NCBI GenBank assembly: GCA_017347445.1
Contig: AP021856.1
Coordinates: 558,001-622,000, forward strand
DNA length: 64,000 bases
DNA from: Candidatus Brocadia pituitae
GTDB lineage: Bacteria > Planctomycetota > Brocadiia > Brocadiales > Brocadiaceae
Direction of reading: 5' to 3'
The notes under the pieces were generated by a model that had not been told where the DNA came from, did no database searches, and saw only the letters and a program-made list of their open reading frames with translations. Positions 1 through 9,443 of this stretch are shown piece by piece. The position numbers and the translations under genes are program-made. Position 1 is the stretch's first letter, and every line of letters starts with the position of its first letter.

Positions 1-192
1 GATCATAATCGTGATAATGTTATAAAGTCCATCGACCATTTTATGGCAGAACTTGCCGAATTCAAAAACGATCTCCTGAAGAAAAACAATACTGCATTAC
101 TGGACAAGCTGCAAAAGGCAAAGGTATCACGTGATAGCTGGTTTCACAACAACTCAAAAATCAGGGAAGAGACAAATAAAGTTAATGTATAG
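1..192 (+). CDS. prephenate dehydrogenase-like C-terminus (partial)
   Basis: The open frame enters from the left edge and ends with TAG at 190-192, giving 63 residues. The sequence is helical and charged (starts DHNRDNVIKSIDHF, ends with a REETNKVNV tail). This pattern of an arginine-asparagine turn, two long helices and a late RDSW resembles the dimerisation tail of TyrA-type prephenate dehydrogenases, which oxidise prephenate to 4-hydroxyphenylpyruvate in tyrosine synthesis. The catalytic and NAD-binding parts lie outside the window, so the assignment rests on the tail alone. It could be another helical dehydrogenase tail. Confidence 0.5.
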   Translation, partial: DHNRDNVIKSIDHFMAELAEFKNDLLKKNNTALLDKLQKAKVSRDSWFHNNSKIREETNKVNV

Positions 193-334
193 GAATTTCA
201 AACCGGTTTTTCCCCTCTAAAGAGGGGAATTTGGAAGTTCCCTTTATTTATGCTGGTTTCTGGACAGTATGAACCATACAAGCTCCCTTAGAATAAACCA
301 GGAGCAAGGGGATTATAAAATAGCTGGGAAAAAA

Positions 335-412
335 CACAACCCCCTGAATCCCCCTTTTCTAAGGGGGACTTGAGAAAATCCCCCTTAAAAAAAAGGGGGT
401 GAGGGGGTTGTG
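335..412. repeat. nested C/G-run inverted repeat
   Basis: CACAACCCCCT at the left pairs with AGGGGGTTGTG at the right, and inside are two further CCCCCTT/AAGGGGG hairpins. A shorter relative lies at 60602-60649. Together with the small CCCCTCT/AGAGGGG hairpin near 210-230 it fills most of the space between the tyrA-like tail and purL. It is a non-coding dispersed element that could fold in RNA. Confidence 0.6.
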
Positions 413-468
413 AAAAACTTGCAAATAAAAGAGGTATTTACACGGTAAACTATAAACGAGTGCACTTT

Positions 469-3333
469 ATGTATTCACGCATCGAAGTATTTTTTAAAGA
501 CGAACTTCCCGATCCCCTGGGAAATAATATACAAACAGAAATCGAGGCATTCGGTTTCCCTGACGTTACGAATGTCAGGATCCGCCAAGTGTATATCATT
601 TTTGGAAGCGTGAGCAAAGATGATCTGGATACGATTGCCCAAAAACTCCTCGTAGATACGATCACCCAGGATTATCAAATTTCGGACTTCGGATTTCGGA
701 CTTCGGATTTTAGACACCATATTGTGGAAATCAGCCGTAAGCCAGGCGTCATGGACCCCGTTGAACAATCGGTTTTAAAGGCAGTTCGTGATATGGGAAT
801 AAACCTCGCGGGTGTGAAAACCGCGCAAAAGTATTTTCTGGATGGGAATATATCACAGGAAGCGATCCACAGCATAGCGACCAGGATCCTTGCAAATACA
901 AAGATCGAGGATGTCTTTGTTTGCCCGGAAACACCCGACTACAACCATGATACGATTCAGTATGCCTTTAAAAAGCAGCACGTACCGTTATTGCGTGCAG
1001 ACAACAACCACCTGGAAGCGATAAGTGCCCGTGGCCAGCTCTCTCTCAATTTACCAGAGATGCAATCGATCCAGAAGTACTTCCAGTTCCTTAGCCGGGA
1101 ACCCACCGATATTGAACTCGAAACCATTGCACAGACATGGTCTGAACACTGTGTCCATAAAACCTTTAAAGGCATTATCGATTTCGATGGAATGAGAATC
1201 GATAATTTATTAAAAAATACCATCATGAAGGCAACCAGTGAACTGAACAAACCCTGGTGTGTTTCTGTATTTAAAGACAACGCAGGTATCGTACATTTTG
1301 ACGATAATTATCATATTTGCTTTAAGGTGGAAACCCACAATCATCCGTCAGCCATAGAACCATATGGCGGCGCCAATACCGGTGTTGGAGGTGTCATCAG
1401 AGACATCATGGGTACAGGATTGGGAGGAAAGCCTATCCTGAACACGGATGTCTTTTGCTTTGGTATTCCAGATACCCCCCTGGATAAAATCCCCAAAGGC
1501 GTTTTGCATCCAAAAAGAATTTTCAAAGGGGTCGTTGCCGGTGTACGGGATTATGGAAACCGCATGGGCATTCCTACCGCTAACGGCGCTATCTTCTTTG
1601 ATGAACGATACCTTGGCAACCCCATCGTTTTTTGCGGTACGGTTGGCCTTATTCCAAAAAACAAGTGTCAAAAAGAAGTCCGTCCCAACGACCTTATTGT
1701 TGTTGCCGGTGGTAAGACTGGACGCGATGGTATCCACGGGGCCACGTTCTCTTCAGCAGAGTTGCATGAACAATCCGAACAGATATCAGGTGGCGCCGTT
1801 CAGATCGGTAATGCAATAACGGAAAAGGCGTTGCTGGACGTGCTTTTACAGGCCCGTGATAAAGGACTGTACCGTTGTATCACCGATTGTGGTGCCGGTG
1901 GGCTATCCTCTGCCGTGGGTGAAATGGGTCAAGACCTGGGAGCGCATGTCCATTTGGAAAAGGTACCCCTGAAATACGAAGGTCTCTCCTATACGGAAAT
2001 CTGGATCTCCGAGGCACAAGAGCGGATGGTACTCGCCGTTCCGCCAGAAAAAGAACATGAATTCCTGAAACTATTTCAGGCAGAAAACGTTGAAGCCACG
2101 GTCATTGGAAGATTCACGAACGACAAAATATTGCGCTTGTCATATAATACTCACATGGTCGGTGAAATAGAAATGGATTTTCTCCACAACGGCATACCCC
2201 GGTTGGAACGTAAGGCCACATGGCATAAACCCATCTTTGAGGAACCTGCGCTGCCGGAAAAAGGAGATTTTGGACCTGATGTAAAAAAGATACTCTCAGC
2301 ATGGAACGTTTGCAGTAAGGAATGGGTTATACGCCAGTACGACCATGAGGTGCAGGGTGGCAGCGTCTTAAAGCCCCTTCAAGGCATTCATAATGACGGA
2401 CCGGGCGACGCCTGTGTTGTTACCCCTGTATTGGGGTCTAAGAAAGGTATTATTGTATCCAATGGCATGAACCCGCGATATGGAGACATAGACCCTTACC
2501 ACATGGCGGCATCCGCTATTGATGAGGCCCTGCGGCAGATCATCGCCGTTGGCGGGAGTCTGGAACAGGTTGCGCTCTTAGATAACTTCTGCTGGGGTAA
2601 CACCAACAAGCCTGACCGCCTCGGCAGTCTTGTGAGGGCGGCACAGGCCTGCTATGGCATTGCCATTGCGTATGAAACCCCGTTTATCTCCGGTAAAGAT
2701 AGCCTGAATAACGAATTTGTTACGGACAAAGAAACGATTGTAATACCGCCAACCTTGCTCATTTCTGCCGTCTCCGTCATGGAAGACGTACGAAATGCCA
2801 TATCAATGGATATCAAAGAGCCTGACAACCTGGTCTATATGGTAGGTCTTACGCGTCCGGAGCTGGGTGGTTCGCATTATTACCACATTCACGGACATAA
2901 GGGAAATAATGTTCCAAGGGTAGACCCCGTTTTAGGAAAAAAAATCATGGATGCCCTTGCACAGGCAACGAAACGCAGGCTCATCAGGTCGTGTCATGAT
3001 TGTTCTGAAGGAGGTCTTGCTGTTGCAGCCGCTGAAATGGCTTTTGCCGGAGGGTATGGCATGACACTCAGCCTTGCTGCCGTTGTTACAGAAGGGTCTA
3101 TCCAGAGGAATGACACCATCCTCTTTTCCGAATCAAACAGTCGCTTTGTTGTTGAGATTCTGCCTGAGTGTCAGAAACAATTTGAGGAATTAGTAAAGAA
3201 TATTCCCTGCGGGTTAATAGGAAAGGTTACGACGGAACCGTTCCTCAAAATATATGGTCTAAACAAAAAACCCGTTGTCAACGAAAACATCTACGATTTG
3301 AAAGAGGCGTGGCAAGCAACGCTGAGGTGGTAA
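469..3333 (+). CDS. purL: phosphoribosylformylglycinamidine synthase, PurL-type with PurS-like N-terminus
   Basis: Converts FGAR, ATP and glutamine-derived ammonia to FGAM in de novo purine synthesis (cytosol). About 954 residues: the first ~170 resemble duplicated PurS-like modules, followed by the two AIRS-like halves. Visible signatures are SEHCVHKTFKG, KVETHNHPSAIEPYGG, the glycine-rich DCGAGGLSS and the second-half CHDCSEGGLAVA. No PurQ glutaminase triad is present, so a separate glutaminase subunit is expected. An ATG at 469 and a GTG at 460 are both possible starts with weak ribosome sites; the ATG is preferred. Residues about 71-82 are encoded by a short tandem repeat (679-713) that looks inserted in frame. 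Confidence 0.93.
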   Translation: MYSRIEVFFKDELPDPLGNNIQTEIEAFGFPDVTNVRIRQVYIIFGSVSKDDLDTIAQKLLVDTITQDYQISDFGFRTSDFRHHIVEISRKPGVMDPVEQSVLKAVRDMGINLAGVKTAQKYFLDGNISQEAIHSIATRILANTKIEDVFVCPETPDYNHDTIQYAFKKQHVPLLRADNNHLEAISARGQLSLNLPEMQSIQKYFQFLSREPTDIELETIAQTWSEHCVHKTFKGIIDFDGMRIDNLLKNTIMKATSELNKPWCVSVFKDNAGIVHFDDNYHICFKVETHNHPSAIEPYGGANTGVGGVIRDIMGTGLGGKPILNTDVFCFGIPDTPLDKIPKGVLHPKRIFKGVVAGVRDYGNRMGIPTANGAIFFDERYLGNPIVFCGTVGLIPKNKCQKEVRPNDLIVVAGGKTGRDGIHGATFSSAELHEQSEQISGGAVQIGNAITEKALLDVLLQARDKGLYRCITDCGAGGLSSAVGEMGQDLGAHVHLEKVPLKYEGLSYTEIWISEAQERMVLAVPPEKEHEFLKLFQAENVEATVIGRFTNDKILRLSYNTHMVGEIEMDFLHNGIPRLERKATWHKPIFEEPALPEKGDFGPDVKKILSAWNVCSKEWVIRQYDHEVQGGSVLKPLQGIHNDGPGDACVVTPVLGSKKGIIVSNGMNPRYGDIDPYHMAASAIDEALRQIIAVGGSLEQVALLDNFCWGNTNKPDRLGSLVRAAQACYGIAIAYETPFISGKDSLNNEFVTDKETIVIPPTLLISAVSVMEDVRNAISMDIKEPDNLVYMVGLTRPELGGSHYYHIHGHKGNNVPRVDPVLGKKIMDALAQATKRRLIRSCHDCSEGGLAVAAAEMAFAGGYGMTLSLAAVVTEGSIQRNDTILFSESNSRFVVEILPECQKQFEELVKNIPCGLIGKVTTEPFLKIYGLNKKPVVNENIYDLKEAWQATLRW
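679..713. repeat. in-frame TTCGGA-type tandem repeat inside purL
   Basis: Units of the form ATTTCGGA/CTTCGGA repeat about four times and encode an S-D-F-G-F-R pattern on the coding strand. The complementary reading gives N-P-K-S-E-I-R. The same sequence type occurs in the coding regions at 25864-25890 and, diverged, 29016-29040. The reading frame of purL is kept across it. Confidence 0.6.
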
Positions 3334-3377
3334 AGAATTATACTCAAGACGTTCATAGAAGGTGAACTTTGAATTGG

Positions 3378-3552
3378 TAACGGGGTGGCACGGACAAACT
3401 CCGTTTGTCCGTGCTGGACTTTCACGACATTGTGTACGAAGTATTCATTGCAATACGTGGATAGACAATACAAGGAAGACCGCGCAAGCACAAGGGAGTA
3501 AGCAGTAATGCAAGAACACGGACAAGCATAGCTTGTCCGTGCCACCCCGTTA
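3378..3552. repeat. MITE-like element with 20-bp terminal inverted repeats
   Basis: The left end TAACGGGGTGGCACGGACAA is the exact reverse complement of the right end TTGTCCGTGCCACCCCGTTA, 175 bp apart outer edge to outer edge. Next to each end is an additional internal GGACAA/TTGTCC hairpin. A partial relative (GGTGGCACGG...GTTTGTCCGTG) lies at about 20309-20340 and forms the last codons of a pseudogene. No protein is encoded. The size and termini fit a non-autonomous transposable element. Confidence 0.65.
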
Positions 3553-3955
3553 AATTATGGCGACCCGGTATCATGTTTGTAAATCACAAATGGTGAGCCT
3601 CTTGAGTATGATTCCCACTTAAAAATATTGGGCCGTTTTCCGGATGGTGCTAAGATTTTTTGTTGTATGCGTAGCTATCTCTCAACCGATCGAAGGCAAG
3701 GGAGAAGTTCGAGTCAGTCGTTAAAGATGCTATTGCGAGACAAATTGCCTGATTTTGTTCGCTCATAACGATTGTGAGCAAACATACACTGAATAGTTAC
3801 ACAATACAAGGCTATGTTTCGTCTCAGTGCTTTTAAAAATTTCATCAACCGTGTATTTGGCATTTTACAGAACCTTCAATCCACTTCCCGTGCCTTTCAC
3901 CGAAAGGGATTATGATTTCAAGTACTGCATGAGATACATGGTAAACGAATTGTAT
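3553..3955. other. intergenic stretch without recognisable gene
   Basis: About 400 bases between the MITE-like element and the convergent end of the cytochrome b C-half gene. No coding frame, tRNA or strong terminator was recognised. A short dyad (GTTCGCTCATAACGATTGTGAGCAAAC) near 3757-3783 is the only structure noticed. Confidence 0.4.
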
Positions 3956-4798
3956 TTATATGTTAAACCACGGCGTTACCCAGATATATTTTACGTGGAA
4001 TATTAGCCTCAAAAATACCTTTATCGGCAGCGCCAGCATGGACAAGAAGAGAAACGCCACGATGGCATATCTGATTATACCGAGTTTTTCCAATGCCGCG
4101 CTTCCCTTTGCCTTCATGAAACGGTACGGAATTGCCATACCCATAAAGAAATATCCGATTACCACCGCGCCACCAAGAAGAAACCCCAGGAGAGATTTGG
4201 AATTAACGCCAATGAAACTGGTCAGATCGTAGTTGATTTCTGCTGCTATCCGATGGAGGTCCCATTCCTGCCAGGGCCAGAACCAGAGCCAGCCAGGCCC
4301 GCGCATGAAGACGCCAACGATAATGAGTACTATCCACAGGAAATGAAATCCAAAGCAAAAGGTAGTCATGGCAAACTTCCGTTCCCTGAAGGTGTAATAA
4401 CCGTTGCCTTTTGGGTTAAAATCAATATACGGAATGGCCATGAGCCCAATAATGATGAGCATAGGAATAGCGACACCCGCAATCCATGGATCAAAATAGA
4501 CCAGCATCTCCTGCAACCCCAGGAAGTACCACGGCGCCTTTGCCGGATTCGGGGTCGTGGTAGGGTCTGAAAGTTCCTCCAGCGGGGCATCAAGGAGGAT
4601 CGACCAGACGATGAGGATGATCGTACACATGATGGCAGCCAGAAATTCTTTTCGTATCAGATACGGCCACGTGGGTATTTCGCCTTCGGATATATCTGCG
4701 TCTTTTTCCTTGGCAAGGGTAGGGCCTTTTATAAAGGTCAGCGCCCGGTATCTGCCTTTTTCTTTTGGGTTTTCTGGTTCGTTATCTATCGTTTCCAT
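3956..4798 (-). CDS. cytochrome b C-terminal half / subunit IV-like protein of a bc complex
   Basis: Membrane quinol-oxidising subunit (PetD-like) that partners the b-haem subunit at 9656-10468. About 280 residues; after a charged 55-residue N-terminus there are hydrophobic segments near residues 55-75, 100-125, 140-170, 205-230 and 240-265. The Qo-site region has N-P-A-K-A-P-W-Y-F-L-G-L-Q-E, an APWY in place of the classical PEWY, as seen in several anaerobic bc complexes. Start chosen at METIDNEP because the 32 upstream residues of the longer frame look non-coding. It is separated from the rest of its operon by about 2.7 kb of defence/toxin genes. Confidence 0.85.
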   Translation of the reverse strand: METIDNEPENPKEKGRYRALTFIKGPTLAKEKDADISEGEIPTWPYLIRKEFLAAIMCTIILIVWSILLDAPLEELSDPTTTPNPAKAPWYFLGLQEMLVYFDPWIAGVAIPMLIIIGLMAIPYIDFNPKGNGYYTFRERKFAMTTFCFGFHFLWIVLIIVGVFMRGPGWLWFWPWQEWDLHRIAAEINYDLTSFIGVNSKSLLGFLLGGAVVIGYFFMGMAIPYRFMKAKGSAALEKLGIIRYAIVAFLFLSMLALPIKVFLRLIFHVKYIWVTPWFNI

Positions 4799-4845
4799 TT
4801 TTGTTTTACTACAAATATGAAAGACACATCCTGGAAGAAGATTGT

Positions 4846-5076
4846 TTATTCTTTTGGTGTGCAGGTTGCTTCTGATTTTTCTATTGCTCTGCAAATATCA
4901 CTTACATTTTTGCCTTTTAAAAGTCGTTTTTTCATCTTCATATAATCACCGTAGCCGGATTCATACTGTAAGAGAAAACGAGTTGCATTGACTAATCCAA
5001 GACTTTTAACCAGCGCTTTCCATCCAGCTTCCCTGAGGGTAGAGCCTGTTAACGATTTTTGTTGAATCTTAGACAT
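4846..5076 (-). CDS. small antitoxin-like protein paired with PIN toxin
   Basis: 76 residues, no membrane segment, with the pattern G-W-K-A-L-V-K-S-L-G...RFLLQYE-G-GDY. This resembles a small family commonly found beside PIN-domain ribonucleases and presumed to be the antitoxin. Its ATG overlaps the last codons of the PIN gene by 8 bases, so the two are co-transcribed and probably coupled. The order (toxin first, antitoxin second) is reversed from classical VapBC. Assignment is by family pattern and context; no DNA-binding motif is obvious. Confidence 0.6.
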   Translation of the reverse strand: MSKIQQKSLTGSTLREAGWKALVKSLGLVNATRFLLQYESGYGDYMKMKKRLLKGKNVSDICRAIEKSEATCTPKE

Positions 5077-5536
5077 TTTTCAGCACCTCCTCAACAATGA
5101 AATCTATTGGATTGCATACTTTCATTTTAAACAATCCCTTAACTTTTCTCACTTTTTTTATGATACCATCATCGCATGTAAGAAAATACTCAACGCCACC
5201 AAACTCTGCATATGAAAGATGTAATGCATCAATAGAGTCAATTCCCTTATTTTCCAGCAACAAAGCCTTCTTTTTGATTGAATCATTTAGCCTTATAAAT
5301 TTTGATGCAATAGATAGATAACTTGAAATTCGTTCTCTACGTTCATTAAAGGGATTTTGATTATTTTCATACAACAATGCTGATGAGCTTATGATTATTA
5401 TAGATCCAGCCACGGCGTTTCCCAATAGGGAAAGAAATGACTCTGTTTCAAGCCGTATCCGTGTTTGGTCCTGATCATCAAATGGTCTGTTGTAAACACT
5501 GGTATCAAGATAAACTTTTATCTTTTCTTTCAGCAT
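5069..5536 (-). CDS. PIN-domain toxin (VapC-like ribonuclease)
   Basis: About 155 residues. PIN acidic residues are visible: VYLDTSVYNRPFDD at the start, IDSIDALHLSYAE in the middle and FLTCDDGIIKK near the end, which together make the Mg-binding site of these RNases. The start is the ATG at 5536 that shares its A with the TGA stop of the upstream DUF262 gene (TGATG), so translation is likely coupled to that gene. A small antitoxin-like gene follows with an 8-base overlap. The family cleaves tRNA or mRNA when its antitoxin is lost; the target here cannot be read from sequence. Confidence 0.75.
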   Translation of the reverse strand: MLKEKIKVYLDTSVYNRPFDDQDQTRIRLETESFLSLLGNAVAGSIIIISSSALLYENNQNPFNERRERISSYLSIASKFIRLNDSIKKKALLLENKGIDSIDALHLSYAEFGGVEYFLTCDDGIIKKVRKVKGLFKMKVCNPIDFIVEEVLKNV

Positions 5537-7505
5537 CAAGCTACCATTACACTCCAATCCTCAGAAGTAAGCTCAATTGTTTCCATCGCTTGATAGCAAA
5601 ACTTTTGTATGTTTTGAGCGGACAGGTTGACTTCAACGAAATATCCATTTTGAAGTTGTCGGATTGCCCGAAATTTATTTTTATCCTTACCGATGTATCG
5701 AGGGAAGTTGTGAGCAATGATTTCATATTTATCGGGTTCAAGATCTGCAACAGTATTGAGGGTTTGTTCTAAAACGTTTTGCCATGTTTGAACTTGAAAC
5801 CGTTGTCCCAAAATTCTGAGATCTGTCGGGGTGGTGCCAGTAACTTCTGTCAAGTCAGACAAAGCAGTTTTTTCTTGTCCAAAATAGCTCCACATTTCAA
5901 GAGATTGTTTTGCTAATACTTCTGCTCTTTTTTCAATTTCTGATCCTGTCCAAGAAGCGACAGAAGAGAAATATTTGTTTAGTTCTAAATGACTTTCGTT
6001 ATAGGTCTGTTTTTTAGTTGTAAAATCGTCGTTTGAGAGTTCCGTATTGTATGCAGATAAAGTCAAATTGCCGATAGTATGCAAAAATAATTCATGTGTT
6101 TCTTCCCAATCATCACCGAGATGATTTTGCCACCACTCCGATAATGTTTGAGGCATTACGTGTTCTATGGTCAAGTTGCCGAACGGTACGGTCTCTTTAT
6201 GGACAAAGCTTTCTTCAAGCGTTTCAAGAATGAGTTTGGTTTTTATCTGCCTGTCTCCGCCCCCATAAAATTTAGTTTCCTTGAACCGTGAATAAAACTC
6301 ATTGTCTTTTGGATAACCTCTGCTTTGTAATATTATCTTAATCCCTTCGGCAAAGTTATCCTTATGCTTTGCGATTAATTGCGGATAAACTGCCGTGAAG
6401 ATTTTATTGAGTTGGTTTGTTGGCACATTGCAAACAAACCTGCGAATAAGGTAATTCTCAAGTGTTTTTAGAATTGAAATAAAGGCGGCTTTGCTTATTT
6501 TGTTTTCTGAATAACTACCATAGATGTTTAATAATAGTGGATAAGCAGTTGTTACCTCAATTTTGTTTAACCTTCTGAAATACTTTTGTAATTCAAACTC
6601 CGGCTCATATTCAGGGTAAATCAGCCGCTGATAGTAAACTGAATATCTTTGCAGTTCTTTTAAATAATCAATTGCATTGGTTGGTGATACTCTTTCCTTA
6701 AGAGCATAATAAACATCATTTTGTTTTATAATGATGCCATTTCTCATTAATAAATGCCTAATATACTCAGTTAGATTCTCATTCAAGGCGGTTTGCATTG
6801 GCTGCCAATAATGATTGTAAACTTCATCTTGGTTGTCTATGTGAATACGCATAAAGAAATAATTACGAATAAGGTCTGCCTGTGTTAATGGCCTTCCTTT
6901 AGCATTCAAGCTCTCGAAAACTAAATGTGGGTTATCGTCGGCATCAAGTACAATGCTTACAACGGAAAAATAACTTGTAATGATTTTCTTCAGCTTCTCA
7001 TGCTCAAACTGCACCTGCCTGAGTTTCTTTTCAAAAAAAGTGTATGCCCTTGTAATCTGATTTTCTGATCCATTTGTTTTTCCGTTGATAAGGTTTATAT
7101 ATGCGTCTCTGTCAACCTGTGTAGGCATTAATTTAAAAAAGTCAATTTCCTTTTTATATGGATTAACAAGTAAAGTATTGTTTATCTCATCCGCAAATTC
7201 TGGATTTTTATTTTCTCGTGCTTTGTTACGCAAAAGAGTTAGCAGGACGAAGATTGTAGTAGCCGTTGCTGTCCATCAATCAGTAAATATTTTGCGACAC
7301 CCTCGGGAACCGAAACGGTTGGCATATTTACAATTGAGCCGATAAAATGCGACCGTGGGTTTTCTGTTTCACAAAGTTCGATAAGGTCTTTCCATAGAAT
7401 TTCCCATTCTTTGTTTGTCCAGCTATAAGTCCGCTGAAAAAGAGGAATGACATACTGCTTTGTCCCTTCAATAATATCTTGAAGTTTAGTCTCTTTTGCC
7501 TGCAT
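5536..7505 (-). pseudogene. GmrSD-like DUF262/DUF1524 nuclease gene with one frameshift
   Basis: Two frames form one protein of about 656 residues. The first (7505 to about 7260) carries the DUF262 N-terminus with IPLFQRTYSW and the nucleotide-linked LIDGQQRL motif. The second carries helical linker and a DUF1524 His-Me-type nuclease core, TIEHVMPQT ... HTIGNLTLSAYN. After GQQRL the family continues T-T-I-F-V-L-L, which is read by adding one base near 7255-7263; the span of 1970 bases fits a one-base deletion. GmrSD enzymes cut DNA with modified cytosines (anti-phage, type IV restriction). Either a recent mutation or a sequencing error. The stop overlaps the PIN toxin start. Confidence 0.8.
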
Positions 7506-7731
7506 ATTTTAATTATCCAGATTATTAAATTCTATAACTAACAAGCACCAACAAACTATCCCTGAATTAAACTGAGAGATTGTATCTTTTAGGAAGCACG
7601 ATATCTGATGTCATAAATTCTATATTCTTTAGATTTGGCACCTTTCAGGGTTTTGTGTTCCATACCAGCCGTGCAAAGTCCTTTTTTCGTATCTTTGCAT
7701 GATTTATATTTGAATTTCTCATTATACTTGT

Positions 7732-9438
7732 TTATTCTTCAGCATATGCAAACCGCTTCATGGTTATTGCGTTTACCGGACAACGCTTAACGCACAGCCC
7801 ACACCTGATACACTTTTCCTCGTCAATAACCATCACGGCATCCCAATCACCGGCAACCGTATTTTTATCAGGTGAGTCATTGGCAACATCAACATTATCA
7901 CGAGAGACCATGGAGATACAATCGTAGGGACAAACGTCGATACAACCGCCGCATAAGATACAGGTCTCATCAATAAAGATATTGTAATGGCAGAGCAGGC
8001 AGCGGCCCGCTTCCTTAAACGCATTTTCCTTTGAGAGACCCAGTTCAACCTCTGCATTCAGACTTCTCCTGTCATCCATGGAAATGGCATCCTGTTTCTG
8101 CCGGGGCGCCGACTCATAATTGGGCATCCTGTCTGAAGGTGATTGATCTTTATAATAAAAGGAGTATCCCTTTCGCTCTTCTCCGGTTAAAAATGTATGG
8201 ATCGACCGTGCAGCCTTTCTGCCGTCTGCTACGACCTCAATGACATTCCTGGGGCCGGTTATGCAATCGCCTCCGGCAAATACACCCTTTCTCGTGGTCA
8301 TAAAGTTCTTGGGATCAATGACCGGCATTCCCCAGTGATTAATCTCTATCCCAATTTTGTCTGAAAAGAATCCAAGATCGGGCGATTGGCCAATGGCCGC
8401 TATCACCATATCGACCGGTATGGTGAAATTGCTCCCTTGAACGGGGACCGGGCGTCTGCGCCCCTTTTCATCTGGTTCGCCCAGCTTGTTTTTTATGCAT
8501 TCGAGATGCGTCACCTTGCAATCAAGCCCGCCGATTATTTTTACGGGAGAGGTCAGATAATGCATCTTTATACCTTCTTCCTCTGCCATACTTACTTCCA
8601 TCTCTCCGGCCGGCATCTCCTCCAGCGTCCTGCGATACACAATCGAGACCTCTTTTGCGCCTAATCTCAGGGATGAACGCGCACAGTCTATAGCGGTAAA
8701 TCCACCCCCAACGACCGCTACTTTTTCAGGGACGGCTTTTAGCATCTCCAGATTCGTCTCCTTCATAAAGGTAACGCCGTGCATTACCCCTTTCAGATCT
8801 TCGCCGGGGATTTCGAGTATCTGGGATTTGTGAGCGCCCGTGGCAATATATACCGCGTTATATTCTCTTAATAAGGTATCGAAGGCATCGGGAGTGTCGA
8901 TGGGGCTGTTTAATCGTATTTCGGCTCCGAGTTCTGCTATCCCGTTGATTGCAGCCTCTATCTGGGCGCGCGGCAACCGGTACGGAGGAATGCCCACGCT
9001 TAGCATGCCTCCGGCAACCGGCAGCGCTTCGTAGATGACAACGGTATGTCCCTTCATTGCCAGATCGTGTGCGGCGGCAAGACCGGATGGGCCTGAGCCA
9101 ATGATTGCTACACGATACCCTGTCTTTTCGATATGCACCGGTTTTGCGGGAGATTTTTTCAGGGCAAAGTCTCCTGCGCTCCTCTTGAGAGAACATATGG
9201 CAATAGGCTTATCGATTACGCCCCGGCGGCATGCGGTTTCACACGGATGAGTGCATACCCTGCCGAGGATATGCGGGAAGAGGTTTGCCATGAAATTTAA
9301 CCGCAAAGAGGCATCAAAATCTCCCGAGGTGATGCGTTCTATATAATTCATAGCCGGTGTGTTTACCGGGCATGCATACTGGCAATTGATATTTTCCCTG
9401 AACCAGTGGTCATCTGCTTTGGTTAGCTTATAGTTCAC
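7732..9438 (-). CDS. FAD/4Fe-4S NAD(P) oxidoreductase (GltD/NfnB-type) of the bc operon
   Basis: 568 residues. N-terminal Fe-S-binding region with CQYACPVNTPA and RVCTHPCETACRRG, then an FAD-binding fold (IIGSGPSGLAAAHDL, about residue 110) and an NAD(P)-binding fold (VVGGGFTAIDCARSS, about residue 240), and a C-terminal 2[4Fe-4S] ferredoxin domain (CILCGGCIDVCPYDC, CIRCGLCVKRCPVNA). No signal peptide, so cytoplasmic side. It sits 5 bases after the 50-aa membrane protein gene and in line with Rieske and cytochrome b, so the likely role is passing electrons between the quinone/bc complex and NAD(P). NAD(P)-oxidoreductase subunits in bc complexes are known from anammox bacteria; the direction of electron flow is inference. 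Confidence 0.85.
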   Translation of the reverse strand: MNYKLTKADDHWFRENINCQYACPVNTPAMNYIERITSGDFDASLRLNFMANLFPHILGRVCTHPCETACRRGVIDKPIAICSLKRSAGDFALKKSPAKPVHIEKTGYRVAIIGSGPSGLAAAHDLAMKGHTVVIYEALPVAGGMLSVGIPPYRLPRAQIEAAINGIAELGAEIRLNSPIDTPDAFDTLLREYNAVYIATGAHKSQILEIPGEDLKGVMHGVTFMKETNLEMLKAVPEKVAVVGGGFTAIDCARSSLRLGAKEVSIVYRRTLEEMPAGEMEVSMAEEEGIKMHYLTSPVKIIGGLDCKVTHLECIKNKLGEPDEKGRRRPVPVQGSNFTIPVDMVIAAIGQSPDLGFFSDKIGIEINHWGMPVIDPKNFMTTRKGVFAGGDCITGPRNVIEVVADGRKAARSIHTFLTGEERKGYSFYYKDQSPSDRMPNYESAPRQKQDAISMDDRRSLNAEVELGLSKENAFKEAGRCLLCHYNIFIDETCILCGGCIDVCPYDCISMVSRDNVDVANDSPDKNTVAGDWDAVMVIDEEKCIRCGLCVKRCPVNAITMKRFAYAEE

Positions 9439-9443
9439 GAGGA

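Noticed and set aside
3291-3545. An 84-codon minus-strand frame between purL and the cytochrome gene
   Set aside because: It is the translation of the 3378-3552 inverted-repeat element plus purL antisense; no protein family features.
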